64,000 nucleotides of DNA from Ramazzottius varieornatus (GCA_001949185.1 BDGG01000013.1:354408-418407), one strand, 5' to 3'. Positions 44,301 to 55,611 are shown, counted from the first letter of the stretch. Notes: generated by a model not told the origin, from the letters alone. Numbers and translations are program-made.

Positions 44301-44813
44301 ATGAACCGTCCGGGTTACAGGTGAAGTGGACGGCTGCACGACCGGGGGGATCTACTGGCATGGCGGGTAAGAAGAAGACGAGGAAGGTGAAGACGCATTG
44401 TATTATAACGGCGATCAGTAGCACCAGTCTGTGAGCGTTCAGCTTGTCTGCGACGATCCCCACGAGTGGTTTGGATAGGAGTCCAACAAAGGGGAGAATA
44501 CCGTAGATAACTCCTAGTTCACCGGCAGTGAAACCAAGCGCGTATCCGAATACTGGGAGGTAAGGAACGATGCAGGCCAAACCTGGAGAACAATTCAAAA
44601 TGAAATCCAGTGTACTCGACCGTTTCAGAACAGAGAGACCGCCCACGTGGTTCAGTATGACCAGAACATACGAAACGGACCCCGTAATTACCGGCTAGAT
44701 ATGAGACGCACCAATCAACTCATGCCAATCAACTCACCTGCCAAATACGTGAAAAAGTAGATTTTCAGAGGGATCAGCCCGCGGTTAACTTCACAGTCCA
44801 TTCCTGATGTCAT
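41303..44813 (-). CDS. MFSD6: MFSD6-like major facilitator membrane transporter
   Basis: Five exons with matching phases: 44738-44813, 44106-44582, 42310-42820, 41664-42100 and 41303-41604; 600 residues. It starts MTSGMDCEVN, then RGLIPLKIYFFTYLA leads into transmembrane helix 1, the start typical of MFSD6 proteins. PYLPVFGYALGFTAGELGVI and LSKPLVGIVADKLNAHRL match the MFS helix 1-3 signature (a D-x-x-x-x-R/H-like loop). A long extracellular loop with Cys and N-x-S/T sites (~90-200) separates helices 3 and 4, another MFSD6 trait. Later helices include FWLFLIVMTIGRVGFTAAY and GEVPFMFLSQWLIARMG. The substrate is unknown. The 42821-44105 intron is loaded with repeats. Confidence 0.85.
42885..42975. 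repeat. Intronic short hairpin element, copy 2
   Basis: TTTTTGCAAGTGGCGCATGC pairs with GCATGCGCCACTCGAAAAA-type sequence, followed by a third arm CGTTTTCCCAAGTGGCGCT. It lies in the third-exon-proximal part of the large MFSD6-like intron. Confidence 0.75.
42988..43079 (-). repeat. Truncated hAT-like MITE copy, reverse orientation
   Basis: Ends ...GCAAAATGTAATGCTCATCATTA, the terminal repeat of the 43431 element, and matches its first ~90 bp in reverse. The other end is missing. Confidence 0.75.
43431..43865 (+). mobile_element. hAT-like MITE, 435 bp, with 8-bp target duplication
   Basis: Terminal repeats TAATGATGAGCATTACA / TGTAATGCTCATCATTA. Flanked by GGCAAAAG on both sides, an 8-bp duplication as made by hAT-type transposases. 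Internally the subterminal regions are rich in TTACA/TGTAA. A short minus-strand frame conserved with the 51341 copy (RVSQPNFRFLAAKYPKIPQI) is probably incidental. Inserted in an intron of the MFSD6-like gene. Confidence 0.93.
43866..44040. repeat. CGATAT-rich near-palindromic sequence
   Basis: Many overlapping ATCGATA/CGATATCG units. Ends GTACGATATTATCGTATCG and ATATCGTATCGTATTTTCG are complementary, so the block may fold as a hairpin. It lies directly next to the exon ending at 44106. Confidence 0.75.
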
Positions 44814-45352
44814 TGATGGTCCTGACTAACAGCAAAGACTTTCCAAGAGAAAAAAGAACAGCAATGCAGCATCCAGCACTCATATATAACGAACGAACTG
44901 CGAAGTTACGTTCTGAACGGGAAAACAATCATGACCAGCAGTCCAGAGATAACAGCTGTCAGTCTTGACAGGCATTTGAATGCGCTTATCACTTTTCAGT
45001 GTTCAGCAACACAAGTATCAGAGTTCACGCCATGCAGGGTTGTCGTGCCTTGAACACGGAGGAACAACGGAAATGGGGCCTTGAAAGATTTGAATGTTGC
45101 AAGCGAGAAGAAAAAGTGGAGCCGATTCAAAATCAAAAATAAAAATTGACAACTAAATCCTACCCCTTTGGGTTACCAACTGCGTTACTTTCGGTGCGCG
45201 AAATCGATTAATCAAGCTATCAAATTAACTCAGCTGTACACGCGCCTGACCTAATTCCCGGCATGGATAAAACTCTCGGCCACAGGCCGAAAGGGGCAAC
45301 GCTTCAATTGATTGGCCAGTTTTGCTTGCGCCTGCCGCTTTCGACTAACTTA

Positions 45353-45521
45353 CAGTGTACGAAAAAATTAACCGTTAAAAATGGGCGTAACACTTCAGCT
45401 AGAGCTCATTTACAACTCAGCCAATCAGAGTTATACTTTGCTGCATGCGGAAATGTCATTGGCTTTATCCATCTGGCTCCATCTAACACCCATTTTTAAC
45501 GGTTTATTTTGTCGTACACTA
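45353..45521. mobile_element. Tc1/mariner-type MITE, 169 bp
   Basis: Ends CAGTGTACGAAAAAATTAAC and complementary GTTTATTTTGTCGTACACT, followed inward by CGTTAAAAATGGG / CCCATTTTTAACG. TA lies on both flanks (45351-45352 and 45522-45523), the mariner target duplication. Confidence 0.85.
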
Positions 45522-45929
45522 TAGTAACCGGAAAGCAGTGTTATTCCGATTATTGTAATACTTAATTGAAAATGGCTGATTTTGGCCTTTTTGGAATTCC
45601 GATACAACAATTCAAATTGAGAACCTTTTGCCAGCGTATTTGGATGTTAATCGGAATTCAAATTCAATTGGGAAATGGTCAGAGTATTTCAATTCGTAAT
45701 TCGAATCACACAATGGCTTAACTGAAATAAGCACAATTGGAATAGGACACTACGGTCGATTTGAACTAGCGCCTTATCACGACAAAATCACAAGTTTAAG
45801 TTCGCCAGTTAAATCTACAGCTGTCAGCATTAAGCCCGCAGTACAATCCGCCAATTTGTCCCCGAATTTAGCGCATTCAGACGCCAGCACATCGGGGCTT
45901 ATTTTCGCAGTCCGTCTCTCGCGACTATA

Positions 45930-46196
45930 GAAGGCTCGGCGAAGCTTTAGCCGTTCTTAGCAGCCGTTCTTAGCAGTGGCCAGAAATGTTATAGCCGCGG
46001 CTAAAATGTATTGTGCGTCCGATTAATTTATTGATGTTTGAGTTGGCTAAGATAGTTTTGGCATCAATAAATCATTCGAACGCACAATACATTCTAGCCG
46101 TGGCCAAAAGTATTTTAGCTGCTTTGGCCGCGGCCAAAATATTTTTAGCCACGGCTAAGAACGGCTACAACAGCTTATTAGCTTCGCCGAACCTTC
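45930..46196. mobile_element. Foldback element, 267 bp
   Basis: Outer repeats GAAGGCTCGGCGAAGCT / AGCTTCGCCGAACCTTC, then multiple TTAGCCGTTCTTAGC / GCTAAGAACGGCT and GCCGCGGC units, and an inner pair AATGTATTGTGCGT / ACGCACAATACATT around a CATCAATAAAT centre. Nearly the whole element is self-complementary. Confidence 0.85.
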
Positions 46197-46710
46197 GATA
46201 CTCACGACTGCGTAGCACTGATCGTTCATTTGATGAGAAGACAAATTCGCATATTATCGCCGGAAGTGAAGCCATAGAATTTTCGAATGACTTTGTGAAA
46301 CGTTCAGAATTCATCGCTGGCCTATCACTTTCAGACTGACATCTCAGTCATCGTCAAAGATCAGAACAACGGGAAGCGGAAGACCGATGGCTGAAGAAGC
46401 CTTTTTCGAGCACATCTCCCAAAGAATCCGGCGTGGACTTGAATGCTCCGAGAATTCCGTGCCTCCACCGTCTACATCTGCAACCATTGAGCTGAGCATT
46501 TCTGTTGGAACTCCGAACGGTGGAGTCCCAAATGTAAAGAAGTCTGCAGGGGGAAGGAAGGTCATACTATATTGAAAATTGAAATTACCAAACGACGTCA
46601 TAATAATTCAAATAAATCGGGTTGCTGTCGGAAGCTGAATTCCGATTAATCGTAATCTTCGGTTAAGTAACGACGAACTACCGGGAATTCGAATTACGGA
46701 TACGGGAAGA

Positions 46711-47396
46711 ATTTCGATTAATCGTAATTGTAATTCAAACGGCGAAAGTCTTATCGGGACAACACTGCCGGAAAGTTTGTTCAGGCCGAGAATTAGGCCA
46801 GGCGCCTGCATAAGGCTTGTGATTGTCCGGTGTCCGAACCACCGCCTTATCGGAAGGCAAGACACTCCGATCAAGCGGTTGATTAATTGCGGTATGCGAA
46901 TATGGAGGCGGAGCGAACATCTTTTACGTCATCGACCATCCAACCAAAACAGAAGACTCCCGGCTGGTGGTGCCGGCGTTGTAGAGTTAGCCACTGTCGC
47001 CCACCGAATACTGTAATAATGCTTCTTGAAATTCGCGAACTGACGTCGCAATACGCGTAAAGTTCACGGGTGTGATGACGCATACAGCACGCGCTTACCA
47101 TGACGAAATTCGCGGATTTCAAGGAGCATTACAGTACTACTAGCTAGTGGTCCTTACTCCTGACCACTGGGACGGCCGAGCAAAGGAGGCAAACCGTTAC
47201 ACAGCACACACTTAACAGCGTTGTGTTGCCTGGTCCTGGTAATCGTCATTCCTCGGACTTCCGCAACTCCCCTGGTACCACAGGAAAGTTTGAAAATTCA
47301 CCAGGCGCAACCCCCTGCCGCCTCCATGCTCTGGAGCATTGTTGTTCCGATAAGACTTTTTCAATTACAATTGCAATTACGATTAATCAAAATTTC
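46711..47396. repeat. Large inverted repeat enclosing a second hairpin
   Basis: GATTAATCGTAATTGTAATTC..AAAGTCTTATCGG (46711-46772) is complementary to CCGATAAGACTTTTTC..ATTACGATTAATC (47341-47396). Inside, CTGTAATAATGCTTCTTGAAATTCGCG (~47010) pairs with CGCGGATTTCAAGGAGCATTACAG (~47134). This looks like one element inserted in another or a composite foldback. Confidence 0.7.
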
Positions 47397-48054
47397 TCGC
47401 GCAGCAGCAATTTGAATTGCGCCTACTTCATCCTGGCTGGATTATCAATTACGATTAATTCAAATATGACTTTCGACTACAATTGAAATTATTTGGATTA
47501 TTGCGATAGTGGTTTGTTATTTCGGTTTCCATAAAACTGGCATTTCTGTTCAGTACTCCGCGCGGGATGGATAAGCGTCTAGAATGACTCCCTGGTCTTT
47601 CGTGTAGACTACGTCGTTCCCGGTATCCACTACGGATGGCTGCCGTCAAAACCGACTGTTGTGCACTACGAAGGAGCCGCGGTACATCGCGTAAGCGTAA
47701 ACTTGATCCCCAGTTCAGAGACATAATCCTAGACAGGCCCACTAGGTGTTGGTTACGCGGAACAGGACGCACTGCAGCTCTTCTGCTAAGCACTACGTAC
47801 GCTTTGTAATCCTGAGCGGCGGTGCAGCACGCACCAGCGCACCGCTGCTCAGTCAATCAAGCACTTGCGGTGCTTCATAAGGTGAAAAAACGATATACCT
47901 ACGTGCATATCGCGTGCCTCTCATTGACGGTCACTACTTGAATTACCAACATCTTGGATTTCATATTGTACATTAAGATATCGTCGCGTCTCTGGGATTC
48001 CAATTCAATGCCGATTAATATCGAAATGCACAATATAGAATTCATGCAAACGCG

Positions 48055-48190
48055 GATCTTCCCTTTTCCACCTTTTTTCTTCTGTCCTTTTCGTGCAAGA
48101 GTTTTATTTGGCAGAGCTCGATACTGGGTTCCCGTTTCATCACAGTTGAAAATGCCGTCTGTGACGAAAATTGCACATCCAGCTGCATGA
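48055..48190 (-). pseudogene. Tigger/pogo transposase fragment
   Basis: Minus-strand translation includes IFNCDETGTQYRALPNKTLA, the catalytic DETG region. Unlike the copy at 19300-20584, the first catalytic Asp is kept. Only ~45 codons survive. Confidence 0.8.
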
Positions 48191-49745
48191 ATAACCCAGC
48201 CGCCACTGGCTCAGCTCGGCCTCGTGTAAGCATGGATGGCGTTGAACGGATTCTATACGAGCGTGATCAGTCTGGATGGGTGATTTTCCCAACAAAAGCA
48301 GAGAACGGTCAGCGAATACAGCGCGGGTGAGCGTATCTTGGTGGTCGTATGAGACAGTTGAGAAAATCGCCCGTCCAACACTGATCGTGATCGCCGTTGT
48401 AGACAGTAGACTTAGGCCGTGTTCACTTAGTGGTAGTCTACTAGGTCGTTATGAGGATTGTGATGAACCTGCGTTCAACCCAGCAGTGGGTTACTCATAA
48501 CAACCCAAAAATCGTTCACAAAGTCGAAAAATTATGCGATGAGTCATTTCAACCCCGTTTCATCTAACCTCGTCGCCGACTACGTCGACTTTATGAACGC
48601 ATCAGGGTAGGCAACCAGCGTAGCCAACAAACTCCATTATAAAGCGCCTACCAGAGCTACTAGAAAAAAAGACTGGTAGCTTTCTACCCCGCACTGGAGA
48701 GTGCTACTGATGCGTTTTATCTCTCCACCGAGTTTTCATTTTTCTCCTTATCTCTTCCGATATGAAGATGGAGCTTCCGAATGATCAGTTTGATCCAGTC
48801 AGGGTTGCTGTGATGGCCTTGGCATCATCTCTTCGTCCGGCCGAGCCCGATACTCGGTCTTGTTGGGACGATTAGAGAGAAATGGCGCGAATAGGAAGCG
48901 CAAATGAAGAGCAAAGCTCGAAAGTAACTAGCGAGGTTGCGATTGCTGGTTGATCGCATTTTCCACCGTATTTTGTGAACGCTGGTTCGTCGCTATATTT
49001 CGGTTTACTGTGGGGTTGATTGAAATTTCGCCTACTACACCAACTAGCTTTTTCAAGCGTTCAGAAAGTCTGCGTAGTTTTTCATAACGACCTCGTCACT
49101 CACAACGATCCAGTCGAGAAAATGTACACGGCCTTACATAGCAAGATTTTTCACCCTGGTCAAGTCGTGCAAATTTTTAGAGTGCTGAGTTTGTGAAAAG
49201 GCCATGACTGAACATTGGGATCGTCCATTGGAAACGTGACAGACTTATAAAAGCCTCGCTTCGCTCGGCCGGATGAGCAGGCCCTGGCAAACTTACGATT
49301 TGACATCGCGGCTTTGTAAGAAGCGGCTAACAAGTCACCTTCTTTCGCATGAATGTAGTATCCTCGGTTCTTCGTCGTAACGCGCTTCGTCGAGTTGGTT
49401 TCCAAACAACGCTAGTGCATGCAACTGTCGAATTCTTCGTCAGTGAAGTGTTCTACCCTTAGATGGGTTTGCGTATGATACGGCCGAAACGTTCGAACAT
49501 GGGGTCTCGGTTTCTGTACGGGACAAGGACACGTTTGTTTTCACAGAAGACGACTTGACTGCGGCGAACACGCTAATCCAGAAATTCGATAACGCTCACA
49601 GAAATGTACTACCAGTATGTCCCAACCCTGCTGTTCTCTACTGCGTGTGGCGTAACATCTTCCTCCGTTTCCGGAACGGACTGTTACTCGTTTGAAAGCC
49701 GATTTGACCCTAACCTGTCTCTTGAAATGGTGCGGCAGACACAGC

Positions 49746-49902
49746 ACGAGGGAACGGTTGTTGGGTTAGACTTCCCAACTTTCGGTTGTTGAGTTAGCCC
49801 CACCTTTCAACCAGCAGGCCTTTTGATGACCTACTCCTAATAACCGCCGGCTAACTCAAGAATTCCGCCACAGGCCAGCTAACTCAACAGCCGTTCCCTC
49901 GT
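49746..49902. mobile_element. TIR element, 157 bp (ACGAGGGAACGG family)
   Basis: Ends ACGAGGGAACGGTTGTTGGG / CAACAGCCGTTCCCTCGT; interior GTTGAGTTAGCCCC and GCCGGCTAACTCAAG. Partial relatives are at 50433-50500 (GAGCCGTTGTTGAGTCAACC, GTGGCGGAGTTCTTGAGTGAG) and 52360-52440 (GGTAACTCAACAACCTTTTC). Confidence 0.82.
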
Positions 49903-50881
49903 ACAACAAGACAGCGGTGTCGCGGCGAACAGGATTTTGCGGAAAAATATTTTATTGTCTGTATTGCCCTTGACGTCACGATCAGCTGATCGCTGACTCG
50001 GTTAATTTAAGCCAACCCGATTCTACGAGACGACTCCGTGGGTGCAACGTGCGTACACGGTTAATGTCGTGGCTCGGCTCGTGACGTAAGGACCGATGTT
50101 GCCATTCCCTGACTGTTTCCCTGTTCGCCGCGGCATCGCTGCAGCAAGAGTAACTGCCCTATGCTATTTCGATTGTTGAAGAAAACGATACGTACAGTAC
50201 TGTACATCCATTATCATGATATTTTACTGTACAATCGGGCTGACCGTATCTTGACGGTGCATTTACAGTATTTTCGTTAGGTTCAGCCCGAGAAACGAGG
50301 AAGCACTTTGATGCTACATGCACGGAGACGTGGAAGGTTTTGTGCGAGCTACCCGACCACTGGCAGCCGAAATTTTGTACTGGTAATTGAGTTTCCGGGT
50401 CTAGCTGTTTCGATTGATGGACACAGTAATAATAGGAGGGAGCCGTTGTTGAGTCAACCGGCCTGTGGCGGAGTTCTTGAGTGAGCCAGCGGGTATTAGG
50501 AGCAGCTCCAAACGGATAAACGCTTTGTACGAAAACACCAGATGTACGTAAGATCTACAGTTACTATAGACTGTAGATCTGAGCCGGCTTAGTGGCGGAC
50601 ACTGCATGTTTTGACTGTACGGAAGCCATGGACATTCTGTAGATCTACAGCGCAATACCGTAAGGACGACTGTCCACGATCTACAGTGCCGTTGTTTTGT
50701 TACGCAAAGCAGAAAAGGGCAAAGGGAGGCCAGGCTTGAACCTACACCGGTGAGTGATCTGCAGTACAGCTCTGACCAAAGAGTAAGGGAGCTGACCAAC
50801 TGGCGTACCGTGTGAAAATCTTGAATTTAAAAATGCTTCGATGTGATAGAAAAAACAGCCGTCTACAGAATGTCTACAGTG

Positions 50882-51328
50882 TACACGCACGACGAGATAT
50901 TACGGGCCAGTAGAGATTACGGACCAGGCCCTTTCGCTACAGCGGCACCGACAGGTGATTCTTGCTTCAAATGAAAACCACATCGAAGGCTGCACTGCTG
51001 TACGTGCGTGCTGGATATTGGGCCGAGGAGCTAAAGCTTGTCATCTTAATGTTACAGCAGCCAGATCTTCATTATACCTTCAACGGTTCAAACGATTCCA
51101 AGACTTCTCCGGCCTCCGGGAGAAAGTCGACAGTAGCATAAAAGCGTTGGAATAAAACAGCTGATCAGCTGATGGCCACTGTCCATGACAATTTTCTACG
51201 GTTGAGTTTTACTACGCTACGTCATTTGTGCGAAATCTGTTTCTGACTTCCATAAAAATCGTAAAGTTGCCGTCTTTTCCGCCTGGCCCGTAATTTTTAC
51301 TGGCCCGTAATATCTCGTCGTGCGTGTA
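50882..51328. mobile_element. TIR element, 447 bp
   Basis: Terminal repeats ~45 bp: TACACGCACGACGAGATATT then ACGGGCCAGTA.A.ATTACGG.CCAGGC, and the complement ending at 51328. A shortened relative is at 30155-30315. No transposase inside. Confidence 0.85.
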
Positions 51329-51340
51329 ATGTACGTTAAC

Positions 51341-52155
51341 TAATGATGAGCATTACATTTTACATTACAATTACACTTTTACACGACATTACACGGGGAA
51401 GTTGTAATGTAAATGTAAAATGTAATTACAACTTTTACCTGCCAGAATCTGCGGTATTTTTGGGTGTTTTGCCGCCAGAAATCTAAAAGTCGGCTGACTT
51501 ACGCGGAAAATGCCAGAAACTTCCTGAGTATGGTCATTTCTCAACCGTATTTTCATCTTTGTCTGGAAGACAATCACCAAGATCTATATTCTATGCAAAC
51601 ATAGACATAGCTGGCTCGTCGTTTTCGTCGCTCCTTGTCACTTTTAGGCGTTACAAACCGCTCGGTCTGTAAAATGTAAACTAGTGTAAAATGTAATTAC
51701 ACTTTTACAATTACACTATTTTACATTAGCTAGACTCAAAGCTGGCGTTTACCCAAATTTGGGCCGTTTGTTTAGCTAAACGGACGTTGGGATTGATCAA
51801 GCTCGCCAAACAGACCCCGCCCACTCAGTTTAGCTAAACGGATTGAAATCGTCCATTTAGCTAAACGGAGCCTGTTAATCGCCTCCGTGATGTCGGCATC
51901 GTGCGCGAAAATGTTCCGCTCAAAAAACTCCCTTCAATTTTTCTGACGTCACAGCCTTTTCTGCGTACTTTGGTATGCTAGACTGTGATTGATTATTTCG
52001 GTACTCAGACCTGAAATATCAATTGATTACGTGCTTGGTTGATTTACTTAAACAAACGCCGTTTTTAAACGACTACTTTTACGTAAACGCCAGCTTTGAG
52101 TCTAGCTATTACACTTTCCATTACACGGACCATCTGCGTGTAATGCTCATCATTA
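51341..52155 (+). mobile_element. hAT-like MITE interrupted by a nested element
   Basis: Same ends as 43431-43865 and the same internal order, flanked by the 8-bp duplication ACGTTAAC. Between matching positions it contains a 380-bp insertion (51729-52108) absent from the other copy. Confidence 0.93.
51729..52108. mobile_element. Nested MITE, Harbinger-like (TTA duplication)
   Basis: Ends GCTAGACTCAAAGCTGGCGTTTAC / GTAAACGCCAGCTTTGAGTCTAGC. TTA is present on both sides, and removing the insert plus one TTA restores the sequence of the uninterrupted copy at 43431. Three copies of TTTAGCTAAACGG (51773, 51828, 51868) lie inside. Confidence 0.9.
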
Positions 52156-53963
52156 ACGTTAACCGTACCTCTGTGACCGTACGCTGTACTCAAATATTCT
52201 GGCCATCCGAAAACTGTAGCCACATCGGCAGTCCGGGAGCTACAGAATACGGCTAGCTTGGGTACCCGATGTACAGAATAGGAACAGTGTACTCCACCCG
52301 TACAGTCAGGAGCGTTTATGCGCTGGGAGGCCATCAAAAAGCCTACTACTATGTAGTTATAAGGGGTGGCTATCTCAACAACCGAAATTTGGGGTGGGTA
52401 ACTCAACAACCTTTTCCTCGTACCTGCTGGTGTACTTATCCCTGCTCATCGCTTACAATCTTCCGATAGCAAAAACAATAGATGTTCTTACAGGGCAAGT
52501 TTTGTCCGGAGATTTACATTGTCACTTTCATTTCAAACCAAGTTAACTTTTTTTCTTCTAGGCGGGAGCAACTTGAGCTGTGGATGCGCGTAAAAACCCA
52601 TCATGGACACTTTTAGTAGACCGGGTCGAAAAAACTCCTTCGAAGAATATTGTGCGTATTCTGAATTAATCCGCAAAAGTGGCAAGTCCTGTAAGCGTGA
52701 TTGTCTCCCGAGTGAAACTGGAGCTAAGCGTACATCTGGAAATTAGTATTTATTAGTCTCAATTTGCAAGCACGAACAGCCTTGCGTTTTTGACAGGTCC
52801 TCCTGGGTCGCTGCTAAGTCGTTCGGTGCGTGAGAGAACCTTCAGAGCGCGACTCAAGTTCGCTGCCTTGCATGTCACTGAGTGCTACCGATACTGCAGT
52901 TCCCTAAATCTGCCCAACAAGGTTTCTATCAATCGATTCTCGGTAATTTTCTCCTGTCACAGGACTCCTTTCAATTGAGGCCTTTGCTTCCGGCAAGTGC
53001 CAGCTTGGCGCATGTTGCTCAAAATAACCAGTTGCTGTCATCTCAGCACAACACAAGACCAGCTCCTTGCCGCGTACCCTATCCCGCTGAGCACGAACGT
53101 GGGCAAGTGCTTTTATTTTTGATTAACTCTACTTCATCCCGTCGGCTTTCACTTTCTTCCGACATCTTATAATCTTCCAGACTTTCTACGTGCATTTTGC
53201 TCCATGTAATCAGATCGCCTAAAAATATCCAGCCTTTGCTCCGTTTTACTGCTGGACTTGAGTTTTGAAATAGGGAACTTGTTGCTCGCTGAATTCGGCG
53301 AACTGGAAGGACAACTCGATATCGTTATCACTGACCGCTGCATTGGGAAGTTTATTGCATGGAGGACGGGCAGTTTCCAGAGGTGTCGAAACTCAGGCAT
53401 CCGGTGTTTCCAGGAGGGATCTCGAGCGCGACCCAGCTTTCCACTCGTATTTCCATTTGCATTATCACGCCTCCTCGCGTTTGGCTTCCTTTCTTCCTTT
53501 CCACATTCCCTACCCCATGATCTTTCAGCAGAGGTGCCTGCCAGCTGCAGTGAAGACCTAAAAGCTGCAGAGTTATTCTGGGTCGAGAGCCATCGTTAAC
53601 GCGCGCCCTCCTACCATTACTCTCCCTTCATCCATCCAACGTGGCTGGCGTTGCTCTGGTCTCCACAATAGTCGCATGCAAAGAGGCTCCCACTAATCCC
53701 CACTCACCCCTTCTCTGTTATTCCCTGAAGCTGCATACTGCTTGATCCTTTTATCCAGCTTTCTCGAGATACTGCCTGATACTGAAAGCTACTGCGCCTT
53801 TCATATCCTCCGGCCTTTGGGTTTTTATATCGTTCTCCAAGTATACCGCCGAAACCTACATCACCCTCCTGTCCAGAAACTACGATACCCGAGCCGCTAT
53901 TCTTCCAAAAGTTTATCCAGTTACTTCTCTGGTAAATTTTCGATCCTAGTCCTATACTTTTCC

Positions 53964-55611
53964 ATGGCGGGATTGGCCAACGATTTTGTACGTTTGAAAC
54001 GCTACAACATCCACGCGCTGCCCAAGAAGCTCCGCCGACAAATGGCGCCAGCTCCGGGTTTCATCGAACCCAGTCTACCCAGTCGGACCAAGCTCATCAA
54101 TGTCCGGGTGGACTCAGCCTGTTTATGGTCAGCCTGCAAGAGTACGTCCTTTGCCATCATTCTCATTGTCATCGGAGCCACCATGGCGGTCATCGGGTTC
54201 TATGCTCCAGATCTGTCCTCCCACGAGTACAGTTTGAGCAACATGACATACCATGAGAGGAACCTTGATTTACATTACCACTTGAAGAACTTGACGTATG
54301 TCGGGCCAGCCTTTATGGGACTCGGGTGTGTCATCATTGTAGCCATTTGTGTGATGACATTCGAGGCACGGGATAAGGCAGCCAAGATATGCCCTGAAGA
54401 CCCACCACCGAAGGGACGCGGAGCCGATGAATTATGCGTCAGCGTCATCAAAAGTCTGGTCAGGAAATACAGCGGCATTCACATTCCCAAAGGTACGCCC
54501 CCGAAAACCATATAATTTGACGCCAAACAACGACTTGGATGTCAAGGACTCACCCCCGAAGACAAAAAAATAAACGAGAAACCCGCATCAAAATACAAAT
54601 GGATGCTCGGCAAAGAAACGCGACAAGACGGTTTTCCCAAGTGGCGTACACCCGCAGAGTTATTGGCTGGAAACGCGCTCCACTTGGGAAAACGATCTTG
54701 TGGCGTTTGATTGCTTTCCTAAGTGGCGCACTCCTTCAGCCTTACAAGCGGGAAGCATACGCCACTTGGAAAATGATCTGGTCGAGCATGCGGGACGTGG
54801 GCAAGAGTCCTCACATATCGCACAATCGAGGGCCGAAACCGTAGAGGCAGACTTTGCAAGGGTGAAGCTTTCAAACTCGGGTGGGTCCAGATCCGTTCAC
54901 TGCTTTGGGTTCCTTTAACGCAGTACGGAGTAAACGCCCCTGAACCCACTTAAGCTCAAAAACTTTCCCCTTGCAAAGTCTACCTCCGCGGATGCAGTCC
55001 TCGATTGCGCTATCTGTGAGGACTCTTGCCTACGTCCCAATATTTTCCTGGGTCTCAAATTTCCTCTATGGAGTCTTTGACTGCACCGTCGTTTCCTCCT
55101 CATTCGCCCATGATTTATAGTTTGATTTGCAGCATCGCCGCAAAAGTATGACATGGTTGAGAGCGCCCAGTTACTTCCGACCTCGCCCCAGTACGAGGAT
55201 CGCAAAAGTTACAGCCACTTGCTGGAAACGCCGATGGAGCATTCCATGTACCTTCGTACCTCTTCCGAGCCGTGCTTCCCCACGCGCAACATGTTCGTCC
55301 TTGACGTGTCTGTGCCATCTGTCTATATAGCCATGCCGCCGTCTCCTGCACCTGCCTCAACAAGTCCTTCGCACACTCAGCTGCAGCCAGTCACGCATCC
55401 GTTGTTAGAAGAGCGATTCATCAGCTCGACATCGATACAGTCGTCAGGATTAGTGCCAAGGCGTGATTGGAATGAGACACGCTCGTCAATCGCCATGTCT
55501 GGAGAAACTTCCGTGCAAGCAGATGTACACCCGTTACCTGCGACGAGATACGCATCCTCAGTTAATTGGCTAGTGGGCTCTACACCAAATTCACCTTTAC
55601 CTGACATTTGA
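53964..55611 (+). CDS. TMEM200-like two-pass membrane protein
   Basis: Two exons, 53964-54492 and 55133-55611, phase 1 junction; 335 residues starting MAGLANDFVRLKRYN. Two transmembrane helices: ~55-77 (SFAIILIVIGATMAVIGFYAP) and ~112-134 (YVGPAFMGLGCVIIVAICVMT) followed by the conserved-looking FEARDKAAKI. TMEM200 proteins show this same pattern: GKI..(S)..F..LG..(L)..IG..MAV.GY.P, then GP..MG.G...FI, then E.RD..TK. Function of the family is poorly known. The long Ser/Pro/Thr-rich C-terminal tail (exon 2) is cytosolic in family members. The intron contains two short hairpin elements and a foldback. Confidence 0.75.
54625..54785. repeat. Intronic short hairpin elements, copies 3 and 4
   Basis: Two adjacent copies: 54625-54697 (GGTTTTCCCAAGTGGCGTAC... 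/ ...GCTCCACTTGGGAAAACGATC) and 54705-54785 (GCTTTCCTAAGTGGCGCAC... / ...TACGCCACTTGGAAAATGATC). Both in the TMEM200-like intron. Confidence 0.85.
54792..55038. repeat. Foldback element with ~100-bp arms, intronic
   Basis: GGGACGTGGGCAAGAGTCCT...GACTTTGCAAGGG pairs with CCCCTTGCAAAGTC...AGGACTCTTGCCTACGTCCC. Occupies most of the remaining TMEM200-like intron. Confidence 0.85.

Larger units (their letters stand above)
44814..53963. other. 9-kb gene-free region rich in miniature inverted-repeat elements
   Basis: No gene can be supported between the MFSD6-like and TMEM200-like genes. Items found: mariner-type MITE (45353), foldback elements (45930, 46711-47396), Tigger fragment (48055), TIR elements (49746, 50882) and a nested hAT/Harbinger pair (51341-52155). 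The stretches 48200-49740 and 52160-53960 show nothing recognisable beyond partial repeat copies; 47455-47856 and 49160-49405 have open frames without support. Confidence 0.6.

Noticed and set aside
47455-47856. 133-codon minus-strand open frame.
   Set aside because: No homology, Arg/Ser-biased composition, overlaps repeat sequence; no splice or start context.
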